A stretch of DNA of 42,741 nt from an uncultured Neglectibacter sp. (GTDB lineage: Bacteria > Bacillota > Clostridia > Oscillospirales > Acutalibacteraceae). The notes beneath the pieces were generated by a model. That model did no database searches and was not told where the DNA came from. It saw only the letters and a list, made by a program, of their open reading frames with translations. The DNA lies in the NCBI GenBank assembly GCA_904374805.1, contig CAJFEW010000007.1, forward strand, positions 1 through 42,741, read 5' to 3'. The translations under genes were made by a program, and so were the position numbers. Every line of letters begins with the position of its first letter. Positions within the stretch are counted from its first letter, which is position 1. Shown piece by piece: positions 20,254-28,366 of this stretch.

Positions 20254-20705
20254 TGGTCAGTACCTCCTATTTTTTTTACAACAAACGGGGACTTAGGAAA
20301 CATCCCTGTTGGGGTCTCATCTTCTAAAAGCAGCACTTGGTGCACCTCTGGCAGAATCGCCGGGTAGACTTCCAACGTTTCGACGGAGTACGTGACGGCC
20401 ACATGTTGGCCGGGGCGAAGGGCCTGCAAGGGGCTTTCCTCGCCGTGCCACAACAGCCGGGTGTCCTCCCCCAAGGTGAAGGAGAACTGCCCGCGGTGGT
20501 TTACATCGTTGACAGAGAGGCCTTCCACCAAAAGGGTGTTTTCCTGGCGCTCTAAAATCTGGGCGTAGAACACAGAAGTTTCCTCCCAGGAAACAGTGCG
20601 GTGCTCCGCCGAAGCCCTGCCCAGCAGGAAAGAACCCACATTGGCCCCGGCAAACACCAGCAGGAACACGAGGACCGCCACCACCCGCAAGCCGCTGCTT
20701 TTCAT
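20112..20705 (-). CDS. Small anchored protein with OB-like domain; 3' end overlaps the M18 gene
   Basis: Frame of 197 residues. It has an N-terminal hydrophobic segment (about 7-28) followed by a beta-rich stretch of about 100 residues that resembles DUF3221-type OB-fold proteins (ILERQENTLLVEGL; RLLWHGEESPL; LRPGQHVAVTYSVETL). The natural domain end seems to be near residue 130 (VLLLED). The frame continues because an A8 run at 20277-20270 keeps it open; with seven A it would stop at TAG just before the M18 ribosome binding site. The last ~60 residues overlap M18 and look like non-coding translation. The ATG at 20705 has GGAGGTGA 6 nt upstream. Function unknown. Confidence 0.65.
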   Translation of the reverse strand: MKSSGLRVVAVLVFLLVFAGANVGSFLLGRASAEHRTVSWEETSVFYAQILERQENTLLVEGLSVNDVNHRGQFSFTLGEDTRLLWHGEESPLQALRPGQHVAVTYSVETLEVYPAILPEVHQVLLLEDETPTGMFPKSPFVVKKIGGTDQCPKRTKKWMPRNWQKNCSTTEPMALPKWAPRSWKRRTHSAKAIKTS

Positions 20706-20738
20706 GGGGCGTCACCTCCAGAACTGCTTCTATAGGGT

Positions 20739-20767
20739 ACTGTAGCACGAAACAGGAAGAAACGCAA
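20739..20767 (-). promoter_or_regulatory. Candidate promoter for the OB-like gene and M18 aminopeptidase
   Basis: -35 TTGCGT (20767-20762), 17 bp, -10 TACAGT (20744-20739), with TGC before the -10. It lies in the 82-bp gap after the lytic transglycosylase gene. Confidence 0.4.
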
Positions 20768-20787
20768 TGGATTTTCGCCAATCTTCT

Positions 20788-21345
20788 TTAGGAATAGAGC
20801 TTCTCATAGATTTGATAGGCGCGCTGGACTTTGCGCACATAGGCGTCTGTCTCCGGATAGGGAATGGTGTGCAGCGTCTCCCCGTCGTGGGAATAGTCCC
20901 CGCTTTGGAGCCACTCAGACACGTTGCCCATCCCGGCGTTATAGGCGGCCAGGGCCACATCCAAGCTGCCGTATTGGTCTAAAAGCAGGCGCAGCAGCGC
21001 ACAGCCGCAGTGAATGTTGTCCCCCGGGTCGAACACATCGGCCCCTCCGTTCTCGGGAGGATAGAGGGATACCATCCACGTGAAGGTCTCCTGGGTCAGC
21101 TGCATAAGCCCCTGGGCGTCCGCATGGGATTGGGCGTTTGGATCGAACCGGCTTTCCGTGCGGATCACCGCAAACACCAGGTCTGGGTCCAGGTCAAACT
21201 CCGCAGCCTCTCTCTCCACCAGCTCTTCATAGGAGCGGGGATACAGCAGCCGCAGAACCCCATCCGTCAGCCGGGGCCCAGCCAGCACCGCTCCAATCGC
21301 CACTGCCACAGCCAAAACCACCAAGGCGAAGCATCCTTTTTTCAT
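20788..21345 (-). CDS. Lytic transglycosylase (SLT domain), signal-anchored
   Basis: 185 residues from the ATG at 21345. The N-terminal signal or anchor (about 3-27) is followed by an SLT-type lysozyme-like domain. Motifs: FAVIRTESRFDPNAQSHADA with the catalytic Glu in RTESRF, then QGLMQLTQETF, DNIHCGCALLRLLLDQYGSL and ALAAYNAGMGNV. It is predicted to cleave the MurNAc-GlcNAc bond outside the membrane, giving 1,6-anhydroMurNAc. A TTG two codons upstream has better Shine-Dalgarno spacing (GGAG). It starts just after tsaC-coaE and is probably cotranscribed. Confidence 0.92.
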   Translation of the reverse strand: MKKGCFALVVLAVAVAIGAVLAGPRLTDGVLRLLYPRSYEELVEREAAEFDLDPDLVFAVIRTESRFDPNAQSHADAQGLMQLTQETFTWMVSLYPPENGGADVFDPGDNIHCGCALLRLLLDQYGSLDVALAAYNAGMGNVSEWLQSGDYSHDGETLHTIPYPETDAYVRKVQRAYQIYEKLYS

Positions 21346-21359
21346 AGGCAAACGTTCTC

Positions 21360-22967
21360 CTATTCTGGGCGCAGGTCATCCAGCAGGGCGGCCACAGAGG
21401 CTTCCAGGTCCGCGCCGGGACCGTTTTCCACCACCCAATCTGCCCGAGACGTGTAAAAATCCCCGGAGGGCTGGGCCTCCAAGCGGCGCAGGGCAGCCTC
21501 TTCCGACAAGCCGTCCCGGCGAAGGATTCGCCGCAGCCGCTCCTCCTTGGGGGCGTCCACCACCAAGATGCGGGAACAGGCTCCGTCTAAGCCTGCCTCA
21601 AACAGCGTGGGGGCATCCAACACTAGAAGGGAAAAGCCCTGCTCCTGCCCCTCTCTCATACAGGCGCGAACCTGCCGGAGTATACGGGGGAAGGTGATCT
21701 CCCCCAAACGGGCTCGGGCCTTTTGGGAAGAAAACGCTCGCCGGGCTAGCTCCTGCCGGTTTAAAGCATCGTTTTGCACCACCTCCGGGCCAAAGGCCTG
21801 GGCCAGCTCTTCCAGGCAGGCAGCATCGTACACCTGGGGGCTGCGGGTCACCTGGTCACAGTCTATCACAAAGCACCCCTGCCTGCGCAGAATTTCCCCC
21901 ACCGTGGACTTGCCGGCGCCGGAGGGCCCTGTCAATCCTAGGATATGATGGCTTTGTGGGTTTATCACTTGAAATCCCGCGGCGCGGATCAAACGGTTAT
22001 ACACGGCCAAACCCACCCCTCTCTTGGAGGGCATCTGGGCGTATGCCTTCTTTATCCCCTGCACATCTAGCCGGTGCAGCGCATCGAACAGGACGTGGGC
22101 TTGGGAAGCGCCGTCGTACCGGCCCCCATAGGGAAGAACGGGCACCTCCATCCGGGAAACCGTCTCCGTAAAGCAAAGGGCCCACCCGTCTCCCCGGGCG
22201 TTTACATAGTCCGCGTACTCCTCCGGGGAGGCGTCCACCAGGACCACCTCTGCCGCGGGGGCATAATGCTTGTACTTCATGCCGGGGGAAGCAGCCCGCT
22301 GTCCCTCTTCCATGCGGTGGAGCACGGCGGGATCCACCACAACCTCCCCCAGCACCCTGCGCAGCTGCGCCAGCGTAACACCGCCGGGACGGAGCAGCCG
22401 GGGCGTCTCCTCCGCCAAGGTGATCACGGTGGACTCCACGCCCACCTGGCAATCGCCCCCATCCAGCAGGGCGTCCACCCGGCCGGTCAAATCTGCCTGC
22501 ACGTGAGCAAACGTGGTGGGGCTGGGCCTTCCCGTCAGGTTGGCAGAGGGGGCCGCCAAAGGCAGCCCCGCCGCCTCAATCACAGCGCGGGCCACTGGAT
22601 GAGAGGGACAGCGCACCGCCACGGTGGAAAGCCCGCCGCTGGTCTCCGGCGGGATGAGGCTGGACTTGGGCAAAATCATGGTCAGCGGGCCGGGCCAAAA
22701 GGCCTCCGCCAGCTTTCGAGCGGACTCCGGCACCTCCTGTACCAAAGAGGCCAGCTGCTCTGTTTTGTTGATATGCACAATCAAGGGGTTGTCGGAAGGC
22801 CGCCCCTTAGCCTGATAGATTTTTTTTACCGTCTCCCCGCAAAGAGCGTTCCCCGCCAATCCATAGACGGTCTCCGTGGGAATGGCCACCAGGCCTCCCT
22901 TTTGGAGAATTTCCCCAGCCCGGCGGATATCCTGGGCGTTTTGCCCATCTAAAAGTATCGTCTCCAT
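21360..22967 (-). CDS. Fused threonylcarbamoyl-AMP synthase (TsaC/Sua5) and dephospho-CoA kinase (CoaE)
   Basis: Single 535-residue frame with two enzymes. Residues 1-~335 are a full Sua5-type protein: the YrdC domain (GLVAIPTETVYGLAGNA, KGRPSDNPLIVHI, SANLTGRPSP) makes threonylcarbamoyl-AMP for the tRNA t6A modification. The C-terminal Sua5 extension carries SPGMKYKHYAP. Residues ~341-535 are CoaE, the last step of CoA synthesis: P-loop GLTGPSGAGKST (344-355), FVIDCDQVTR, LVLDAPTLFEAGLD and VVDAPKEERLRRI. No stop or restart is seen at the joint. The ATG at 22967 follows a G-rich Shine-Dalgarno 14 bp after prfA. These are normally two separate genes. Confidence 0.93.
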   Translation of the reverse strand: METILLDGQNAQDIRRAGEILQKGGLVAIPTETVYGLAGNALCGETVKKIYQAKGRPSDNPLIVHINKTEQLASLVQEVPESARKLAEAFWPGPLTMILPKSSLIPPETSGGLSTVAVRCPSHPVARAVIEAAGLPLAAPSANLTGRPSPTTFAHVQADLTGRVDALLDGGDCQVGVESTVITLAEETPRLLRPGGVTLAQLRRVLGEVVVDPAVLHRMEEGQRAASPGMKYKHYAPAAEVVLVDASPEEYADYVNARGDGWALCFTETVSRMEVPVLPYGGRYDGASQAHVLFDALHRLDVQGIKKAYAQMPSKRGVGLAVYNRLIRAAGFQVINPQSHHILGLTGPSGAGKSTVGEILRRQGCFVIDCDQVTRSPQVYDAACLEELAQAFGPEVVQNDALNRQELARRAFSSQKARARLGEITFPRILRQVRACMREGQEQGFSLLVLDAPTLFEAGLDGACSRILVVDAPKEERLRRILRRDGLSEEAALRRLEAQPSGDFYTSRADWVVENGPGADLEASVAALLDDLRPE

Positions 22968-22981
22968 ATTGCCCCCCTTTT

Positions 22982-24052
22982 TTAGCCCCGCGAGGCCTCC
23001 AATTGGGCCGCACGGTCGGCGGCCACCAAGCTGTCCACCACCTCATCCAAGGAGCCGCCCAAAATTTCATCCAGCTTATAGAGGGTCAGTCCAATGCGGT
23101 GGTCTGTTACGCGGGCCTGGGGAAAATTGTAGGTGCGGATTCGCTCGGACCGATCCCCTGTGCCCACCTGGCTGCGCCGCTCCTGGGCCACCTGGTCGTC
23201 GGCCTTTTTCTGCTCCTGGTCCAACAGCCGGGCCCGCAGCACCTTCAGGGCTTTGTCCTTGTTCTTGTACTGGCTTCGTTCGTCCTGGCACTCCACCACC
23301 ATGCCTGTGGGCAAATGGGTCACGCGAATGGCGGAGGAGGTCTTATTGATGTGCTGGCCTCCCGCCCCGCTGGAGCGGAAGGTGTCAATTTGCAAATCTT
23401 TGGGATCGATGTGAATCTCCACTTCCTCCGCTTCCGGCAGCACAGCCACTGTGGCGGTGGAGGTGTGGATGCGGCCCTGGGTCTCCGTCTCGGGAACGCG
23501 CTGGACCCGATGCACACCGCTCTCGTACTTCAAGCGGGAGTAGGCCCCTGTTCCCTCTACCAGAAAGCTGACCTCTTTGAACCCGCCCAACTCCGTTTCA
23601 TTCAAGCTGAGGATCTCCGTCCTCCAGCCCTTTTTCTCCGCGTAAGCCGTGTACATCCGGTAGAGATTATAGGCAAACAGAGCGGCCTCCTCTCCCCCGG
23701 CGCCGCCGCGAATTTCCACAATCACGTTTTTTTCATCGTTGGGATCCTTGGGCAGCAGCAGCACTTTGATCTCCTCCTCCAGGCGGGAGAGTTCTTCCCC
23801 CTTTTCCCGGAGCTCCTGCTGGGCCATTTCGCGCAGCTCCCGGTCGGAGCTTTCCTCCAGGAGTTCTTTCGCACCTTTCCAATCTGCATCGCACCGGCAG
23901 TAGGCACGGTAGGCCTCCACAAGGGGCTCAATCTCTTTGTGCTCTTTCATCAACGCCGCGTAGAGCTCCCGATCTGCCGCCGTCTGGGGGTCGTACAGCT
24001 TTTGGTTCAATTCCTCGTAGCGATTTTCAAACACCTGCAAATTTTCAAACAA
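22982..24052 (-). CDS. prfA: Peptide chain release factor 1
   Basis: Recognises UAA and UAG stops, 356 residues. The GGQ motif is in [20 protein letters not shown]. The codon-reading tripeptide PxT is PET in [18 protein letters not shown], the RF1 rather than RF2 signature. The start appears to be TTG at 24052 ([18 protein letters not shown]) behind a GGAAGG element. The order DUF951-prfA-tsaC-coaE, with the t6A enzyme directly after prfA, matches the familiar prfA-ywlC neighbourhood of Firmicutes. Confidence 0.97.
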   Translation of the reverse strand: MFENLQVFENRYEELNQKLYDPQTAADRELYAALMKEHKEIEPLVEAYRAYCRCDADWKGAKELLEESSDRELREMAQQELREKGEELSRLEEEIKVLLLPKDPNDEKNVIVEIRGGAGGEEAALFAYNLYRMYTAYAEKKGWRTEILSLNETELGGFKEVSFLVEGTGAYSRLKYESGVHRVQRVPETETQGRIHTSTATVAVLPEAEEVEIHIDPKDLQIDTFRSSGAGGQHINKTSSAIRVTHLPTGMVVECQDERSQYKNKDKALKVLRARLLDQEQKKADDQVAQERRSQVGTGDRSERIRTYNFPQARVTDHRIGLTLYKLDEILGGSLDEVVDSLVAADRAAQLEASRG

Positions 24053-24103
24053 ATTTGTTCCGCCTTCCTTGTTCCATTCTGAGGTTGCCGCAGGCAGAAA
24101 GCC

Positions 24104-24295
24104 CTACTCTTCCTCAGCAGGCCGCAAAATCTTCTTGATGTTTTTTTCACACTTCAGCCGGGGAATCATCACTTCCCGGCCGCATCCGTTGCACTTGATT
24201 TTAAAATCCATGCCTGCCCGCAGCACGGTAAATTCCAGGCTGCCGCAAGGATGGGGCTTTTTCATCCGCAGCACGTCCCCTACCCGAACATCCAT
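24104..24295 (-). CDS. DUF951 family protein
   Basis: 63 residues, a small conserved Firmicutes protein of unknown function. The sequence fits the family closely: VGDVLRMKKPHPCGSLEFTV and KIKCNGCGREVMIPR, with a Cys in HPCG and a CxxC pair that could bind zinc. The ATG at 24295 follows AAAGGAGGG. It is first in the operon that runs on to prfA, tsaC-coaE and the transglycosylase, just downstream of a good promoter. DUF951 proteins are often near DNA-replication or translation genes; no function is assigned here. Confidence 0.93.
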   Translation of the reverse strand: MDVRVGDVLRMKKPHPCGSLEFTVLRAGMDFKIKCNGCGREVMIPRLKCEKNIKKILRPAEEE

Positions 24296-24333
24296 AGGGG
24301 CCCTCCTTTCTACTAAAGAAAAACTAAGGTACT

Positions 24334-24362
24334 AGTATACACGATTCCCCGCCGTTTTGCAA
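24334..24362 (-). promoter_or_regulatory. Sigma-A promoter of the DUF951-prfA-tsaC/coaE operon
   Basis: -35 TTGCAA (24362-24357), 17-bp spacer, -10 TATACT (24339-24334). It predicts a leader of about 30 nt before the DUF951 Shine-Dalgarno and directly follows the cdaR terminator. Confidence 0.65.
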
Positions 24363-24366
24363 AGAG

Positions 24367-24400
24367 AAGAGCGCCCAGGCAAACACACCGGGACGCTCTT
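24367..24400 (-). terminator. Terminator of cdaA-cdaR
   Basis: Long hairpin with AAGAGCG (24367-24373) pairing with CGCTCTT (24394-24400) and more GC pairs inside. CTCTTTGC follows on the minus strand. It lies 20 bp after the cdaR stop. Confidence 0.6.
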
Positions 24401-24420
24401 GAAAGACTTTGCTGCAACTT

Positions 24421-25818
24421 CTACTCCTGCGGTGCGGCAGCAAGCGCCCCTGTTGCGGAGGAGCCGCTGGACGCTGTGGAAGAGAAGTTCACAGAAACCG
24501 TATATTCTCCAGCCACCCAGCAGGATTCCGCCATACTGCCTGTCAAAGACACGGTGGCAGGCACTTCTACCGTTCCCGTGGCGGTCTGGAAGTTGCTCAA
24601 GTCCACCTGCACAGAAACCGCGTCCCCTGTTAAGCGGGTCACTTGTGCCTCCGGCCCAACCACCGTGACCTCCAAAGAGGTGGTGGTCACTTCAGGATTT
24701 CCCGACGCAGGAGGATTGATAACCTGGATATTGGAGGAGCTTGTGGTCACAGTGGCCTCTGCGTAACCGTTCAAGTTCACCGTAATGGTGGCGTTGCTCA
24801 TCTCCTCCCCTACGGCGCTGATATTGCGCACGCCGGAAGGCAGGGGAATTTCTGCAGTGAACGTATTGTTGGAGCCAGGTTCCAGCTGGGCAAAATCAAT
24901 CACTGTGTTCAATTTGATTTCACTGATGCCGGAAAGCACCTCGGTGGAGCCGGCAATGGTCACTTCTGCAGGCTCAATTTGGATGCGCGACTGGGAGAAT
25001 CCCTCCGGCTGGTGCACCGTGGGCGCCACCAAGCTGACCGTCTTTGTGGGAAGAACGGAAATGGACACATCCACACTTTCCAAATTCATCTCTATATAGA
25101 GACTGTCCACATCGGAAATCACCTGGTTGTTGGCGTCATACAGAACCAGCGGACAGGTGAATTGGGTGTCCTGCCGCAGGGGGGACTCCACCTGGTAATT
25201 GACTGCCACATGGTCAATGCGGCTGACAGAGGACTCCGGACCGGATATGGTCACATTGTCTGCAGAAAGCACGGGCGTTGACGCAAAGTAGCCTGTTTCC
25301 GAACTGTACTGGATGTTGTTTTCAATGGGCAAATTCACTTCTTGGTAACGGTCGTATTCCACCGTCACCTCGTTGGGCGTGACGCCTACGATCTCATAGC
25401 TGGCCATGGCGTTTTGCTTTACGGCGCTTACCGACAGGGTCATCTTCTGCAACGTGTTGCCCTCTACCTTGGTGGAAGTGGGGTTTAAGGTGACGAAGGC
25501 CTCAAAGTCACTGGCGGTCAGCTGGCTGGTCAGCATGTTGTTGCCGGAAACCTGCACGTCCACAGTGGTGTAGTTCATTTGGAATACCTGCAGGCCCTCT
25601 TCCTCCGCGGCAGCAGAAAGGCGCACCTCCACTGGAACATCGCTGATGACAATATCCCGTTCCGTACTGCTGGCGGCCATAAGGAACCAGGTGACCACCG
25701 CCACCACAAAGGAAAACGCCAGCACAAAGGTGTTGTGATAGAAAATCTTTCCAATCGGGATTCGGTTTTTCCGCTCCTGCTCTTTTTCACTCTCTGGGCG
25801 CTTCTTCTCTTCGCTCAC
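24421..25818 (-). CDS. cdaR: CdaR (YbbR-domain) regulator of c-di-AMP synthase
   Basis: 465 residues. It has a charged cytoplasmic N-terminus, one transmembrane helix at about 30-50 (FVLAFSFVVAVVTWFLMAAS) and then about four YbbR-type repeats in the extracellular part, rich in beta strands and Ser/Thr. Known CdaR proteins bind and modulate CdaA at the membrane. The context confirms the call: it starts 5 bp after the cdaA stop. The C-terminal tail is a low-complexity Ala/Ser stretch. glmM, the usual third gene, is not downstream; a terminator is. Confidence 0.9.
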   Translation of the reverse strand: MSEEKKRPESEKEQERKNRIPIGKIFYHNTFVLAFSFVVAVVTWFLMAASSTERDIVISDVPVEVRLSAAAEEEGLQVFQMNYTTVDVQVSGNNMLTSQLTASDFEAFVTLNPTSTKVEGNTLQKMTLSVSAVKQNAMASYEIVGVTPNEVTVEYDRYQEVNLPIENNIQYSSETGYFASTPVLSADNVTISGPESSVSRIDHVAVNYQVESPLRQDTQFTCPLVLYDANNQVISDVDSLYIEMNLESVDVSISVLPTKTVSLVAPTVHQPEGFSQSRIQIEPAEVTIAGSTEVLSGISEIKLNTVIDFAQLEPGSNNTFTAEIPLPSGVRNISAVGEEMSNATITVNLNGYAEATVTTSSSNIQVINPPASGNPEVTTTSLEVTVVGPEAQVTRLTGDAVSVQVDLSNFQTATGTVEVPATVSLTGSMAESCWVAGEYTVSVNFSSTASSGSSATGALAAAPQE

Positions 25819-25823
25819 CGAAA

Positions 25824-26729
25824 TCAGCCCCCCTTCCTGGACGTCCGGTCACCGAAACCGAGCTTATCCAAAATCCGCTTGCTGCCGGAAGCCTCTTCCG
25901 AAGCACCCAGCAGCGCCTCTTCCAGGGCCTGCCGCAAGGTCAGCCGGTTGTAGTTTCTGGTGAACTTTCCCTCCATGGCAAGGGAAATCTGCCCTGTCTC
26001 CTCCGAGACGATCACCACCACAGCATCGGAATTTTCGCTCATGCCCATGGCGGCACGGTGCCGGGTGCCCAGCTCTGCGCTTACATTCACATTGCTTGTG
26101 AGGGGAAGAATACAGCCCGCTGCGTAAATTTGCCCCTCCCGGATGATCATGGCCCCATCGTGCAGGGGCGCCTTATTAAAGAAGATATTGGCAATTAACT
26201 GGCTGGAAGGCGCCGCTTCCACCACCGTACCAGTGGCGACAATTTCACCCAATTTCGTCTGCCGTTCAAAAACAATCAGCGCGCCCATGCGCAGCTGCTG
26301 CAAGATTTGCGTGGCGTCCACCACGCCGTCGATGGCTTTGCGGGTAGCCGCTCTGCCAGCTTCTTTATCTTTGGTCGCCATAGCGCTGGCCAGAGACTGG
26401 GCCACCTTGCTGTGACCCACCTGTTCCAACGCTTTGCGGATTTCCGGCTGGAAAAGGATCACCACAATGACAATGCCGGAAGAGAGGAACGCCCGCAGAA
26501 TGGCGTTGAGCATCATCAAGTCAAACTGATAGGAAATCAAGAAAAGAGCTACCAAAAGGATAATGCCCTTTACCAGCTGTCCGGCCCGGGTTTCCCGCAC
26601 CAGTTTGATAACGCCATAGAGCAACAGGGTGACAATAGCCACGTCAATGGCGTCTTTAAAGGTAAACTGGCGTGCCAAGGTCAGAATGGTCTGGCCTAAC
26701 TGCGCAAGGTACTCCATCGCAGATTCCAT
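25824..26729 (-). CDS. cdaA: Diadenylate cyclase CdaA
   Basis: Makes cyclic di-AMP from two ATP. 301 residues: three N-terminal transmembrane helices (about 28-95), then a DisA_N catalytic domain with the two diagnostic motifs, DGA at 191-193 (PLHDGAMII) and RHR at 223-225 (GTRHRAAMG). The C-terminus is a short tail. The ATG at 26729 follows an AAAGGGGGG element; an ATG four codons later is possible. It is followed at once by cdaR and is likely regulated with it from a promoter near 26838. Confidence 0.96.
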   Translation of the reverse strand: MESAMEYLAQLGQTILTLARQFTFKDAIDVAIVTLLLYGVIKLVRETRAGQLVKGIILLVALFLISYQFDLMMLNAILRAFLSSGIVIVVILFQPEIRKALEQVGHSKVAQSLASAMATKDKEAGRAATRKAIDGVVDATQILQQLRMGALIVFERQTKLGEIVATGTVVEAAPSSQLIANIFFNKAPLHDGAMIIREGQIYAAGCILPLTSNVNVSAELGTRHRAAMGMSENSDAVVVIVSEETGQISLAMEGKFTRNYNRLTLRQALEEALLGASEEASGSKRILDKLGFGDRTSRKGG

Positions 26730-26837
26730 GGCCGCCCCCCCTTTCTTTACACTTCCGTGGGAAGTTCTAAGGTTTTAGGCGCTCCGAAGCACCGCGCCGG
26801 ACCCTGCCGCGCGGCGCCATGCACCTGTCCAAAAGGT

Positions 26838-26866
26838 ATTTTACCATAAACCCTGGGCAAATAAAA
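26838..26866 (-). promoter_or_regulatory. Candidate extended -10 promoter of cdaA
   Basis: TGG-TAAAAT on the minus strand, -10 at 26843-26838. The -35 region is poor (TTTTAT at 17 bp). It would give a leader of about 100 nt before cdaA. Confidence 0.35.
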
Positions 26867-26907
26867 GGCTTTTTGTGAATCCTTTTGAAAAGAAATCGGC
26901 AGCCAGA

Positions 26908-26933
26908 AGTGCCCGCCCCTAGGGGCGGGCACT
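26908..26933 (-). terminator. 26-bp perfect palindrome over the cysteine desulfurase stop codon
   Basis: AGTGCCCGCCCCT (26908-26920) and its exact complement (26921-26933). The TAG stop of the desulfurase gene is at the centre. The following minus-strand bases are only moderately T-rich, so it may terminate transcription or stabilise the 3' end. Confidence 0.5.
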
Positions 26934-28073
26934 GGAGGAAATCTTCCCCAGCTGGAAGGCCAAGGCATCCAGATCTTCTCGCCGGGTAAAGGCAGAAAGG
27001 GAGACGCGCACCGTGCCGGTTTCCAAAGTGCCCATTTTCTCATGGGCGGCCGGAGCGCAGTGCAGTCCGCAGCGCACGGCGATGCCTCCTTTCGCCAGGG
27101 CTTCCCCCACTGTCTCACTGGGAAGCCCCTCCACGTTGCACGAAAGCACCGGCACAAACCAGGGCTCCTGGGGAAAGGGCGTGTACAGGCGGATTCTTCC
27201 CATACGGGACAACCGGCTGTAAAGATGCTGCAGCTTGTGCAGTTCCTCCCGGCAAAGCCGTTCCACGCCCCGCCGCTGCACAAACTCCAGGCCAGCAGCC
27301 AAGCCCAGCAAGCCCGGCACATTCTGGGTGCCGCTCTCGTAGCGTTCGGGGGCTTCCTCCGGCTGCAGCAGGCTGCGGGACTGGGTGCCGGTGCCCCCTT
27401 CCACCAAAGTGCCCAGCAGGACTTCCGGCTCCCGCACCAGAAGAAGACCGGTTCCCATGGGGCCGTACAACCCCTTATGCCCGGCGCAGCACAGGTAATC
27501 GATCCCGCTTTCCTCCATGTGAATGGGCACCAACCCGGCGCCTTGGGCTGCATCCACACAAACCTTTGCCCCATACTGGTGGGCCAGAGCTGTGATGCGC
27601 TCCACAGGCACCCGGATACCAAACACATTGGAAGCCATGGTGCACACCACCATTTTGGTTTTCGGCCCTATGGCGTGGCGCACCTGGTCCAGTGTGGCGT
27701 CGTTGTCCCCTGGGATCACCGGGGCCACCGTATAGGATACGCCCCGGGCCTCCAGGGCTTTCAGGGGGCGCATGACTGCGTTGTGTTCCAAGTCTGTGGT
27801 CACCACGTGGTCCCCTTTTTGCAGGCAGCCCTTCAGCACCAGGTTCAAAGCTTGGGTGCAGCTGGGCTGAAACAGCACGCACTCCGGCCCGGGGGCGCCA
27901 AAAAAGTCCGCAGCGCGCACCCTGAATTCGTAGAGGGCCTGGGTGGTGCGCAGGCCCATGCCGTAGCCGCTGCGTCCAGGGTTAGCCCCCCACTCTGTCA
28001 AAGCACGCTGCACAGCCTGCCGCACTCCCTGGGGCTTCGGGTATGTGGTGGCACTGTTGTCCAAGTAAATCAT
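26919..28073 (-). CDS. Cysteine desulfurase-like class V aminotransferase
   Basis: 384 residues, PLP enzyme of the NifS/SufS fold. It begins MIYLDNSATTYPKP. The PLP-binding His is in DLEHNA, Asp-Ala in CVDAAQGAG and the Schiff-base Lys200 in CCAGHKGLYGPMGTG. The EGGTGTQSRS segment is typical of the TIGR01977 subgroup. The catalytic-loop Cys is Cys339 in RCGLHCAP. It overlaps the upstream DUF3343 gene by ATGA (4 nt), which points to translational coupling. This subgroup with DUF3343 is often found in genomes handling selenium or labile molybdenum hydroxylases, so sulfur or selenium delivery to a specialised target is possible (inference), not necessarily general Fe-S assembly. Confidence 0.93.
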   Translation of the reverse strand: MIYLDNSATTYPKPQGVRQAVQRALTEWGANPGRSGYGMGLRTTQALYEFRVRAADFFGAPGPECVLFQPSCTQALNLVLKGCLQKGDHVVTTDLEHNAVMRPLKALEARGVSYTVAPVIPGDNDATLDQVRHAIGPKTKMVVCTMASNVFGIRVPVERITALAHQYGAKVCVDAAQGAGLVPIHMEESGIDYLCCAGHKGLYGPMGTGLLLVREPEVLLGTLVEGGTGTQSRSLLQPEEAPERYESGTQNVPGLLGLAAGLEFVQRRGVERLCREELHKLQHLYSRLSRMGRIRLYTPFPQEPWFVPVLSCNVEGLPSETVGEALAKGGIAVRCGLHCAPAAHEKMGTLETGTVRVSLSAFTRREDLDALAFQLGKISSSARP

Positions 28074-28300
28074 GGGCGGTCACCGTCCTGTTCCATGCGG
28101 CCCAGGACCCGAATGCGGTTTTCCCGCAAGATTCGTTCCGCAGCGTCCGCCCCTCGGGGAACGTAAATTCCATAACCGCATCCCGTCTCCCCCGTTTTAG
28201 GGATGCGCTCCACGTAGCCCCGGATGCCATGGCGGAACAGCAGGTCCCGCCCTTTCATGGCATAGGTCACGGAGCTAACCACAATCAAAGGCTTGCCCAA
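28070..28300 (-). CDS. DUF3343 family protein
   Basis: 76 residues with the family pattern: an N-terminal strand with Val-rich sequence and Ser (LIVVSSVTYAMKGRDLL), then VERIPKTGETGCGYGIYVP holding a conserved Cys, then a helix. It begins with TTG at 28300 behind GAGGTGA. Its stop overlaps the start of the cysteine desulfurase gene, so the two are made together. DUF3343 proteins may accept or donate a chalcogen through the conserved Cys; this is unproven. Confidence 0.88.
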   Translation of the reverse strand: MGKPLIVVSSVTYAMKGRDLLFRHGIRGYVERIPKTGETGCGYGIYVPRGADAAERILRENRIRVLGRMEQDGDRP

Positions 28301-28366
28301 AAGATCACCTCATTACGTTGCACGAATGGCTCTTACTCCCATTCTATGCACCCGGTGATTCTTGGT

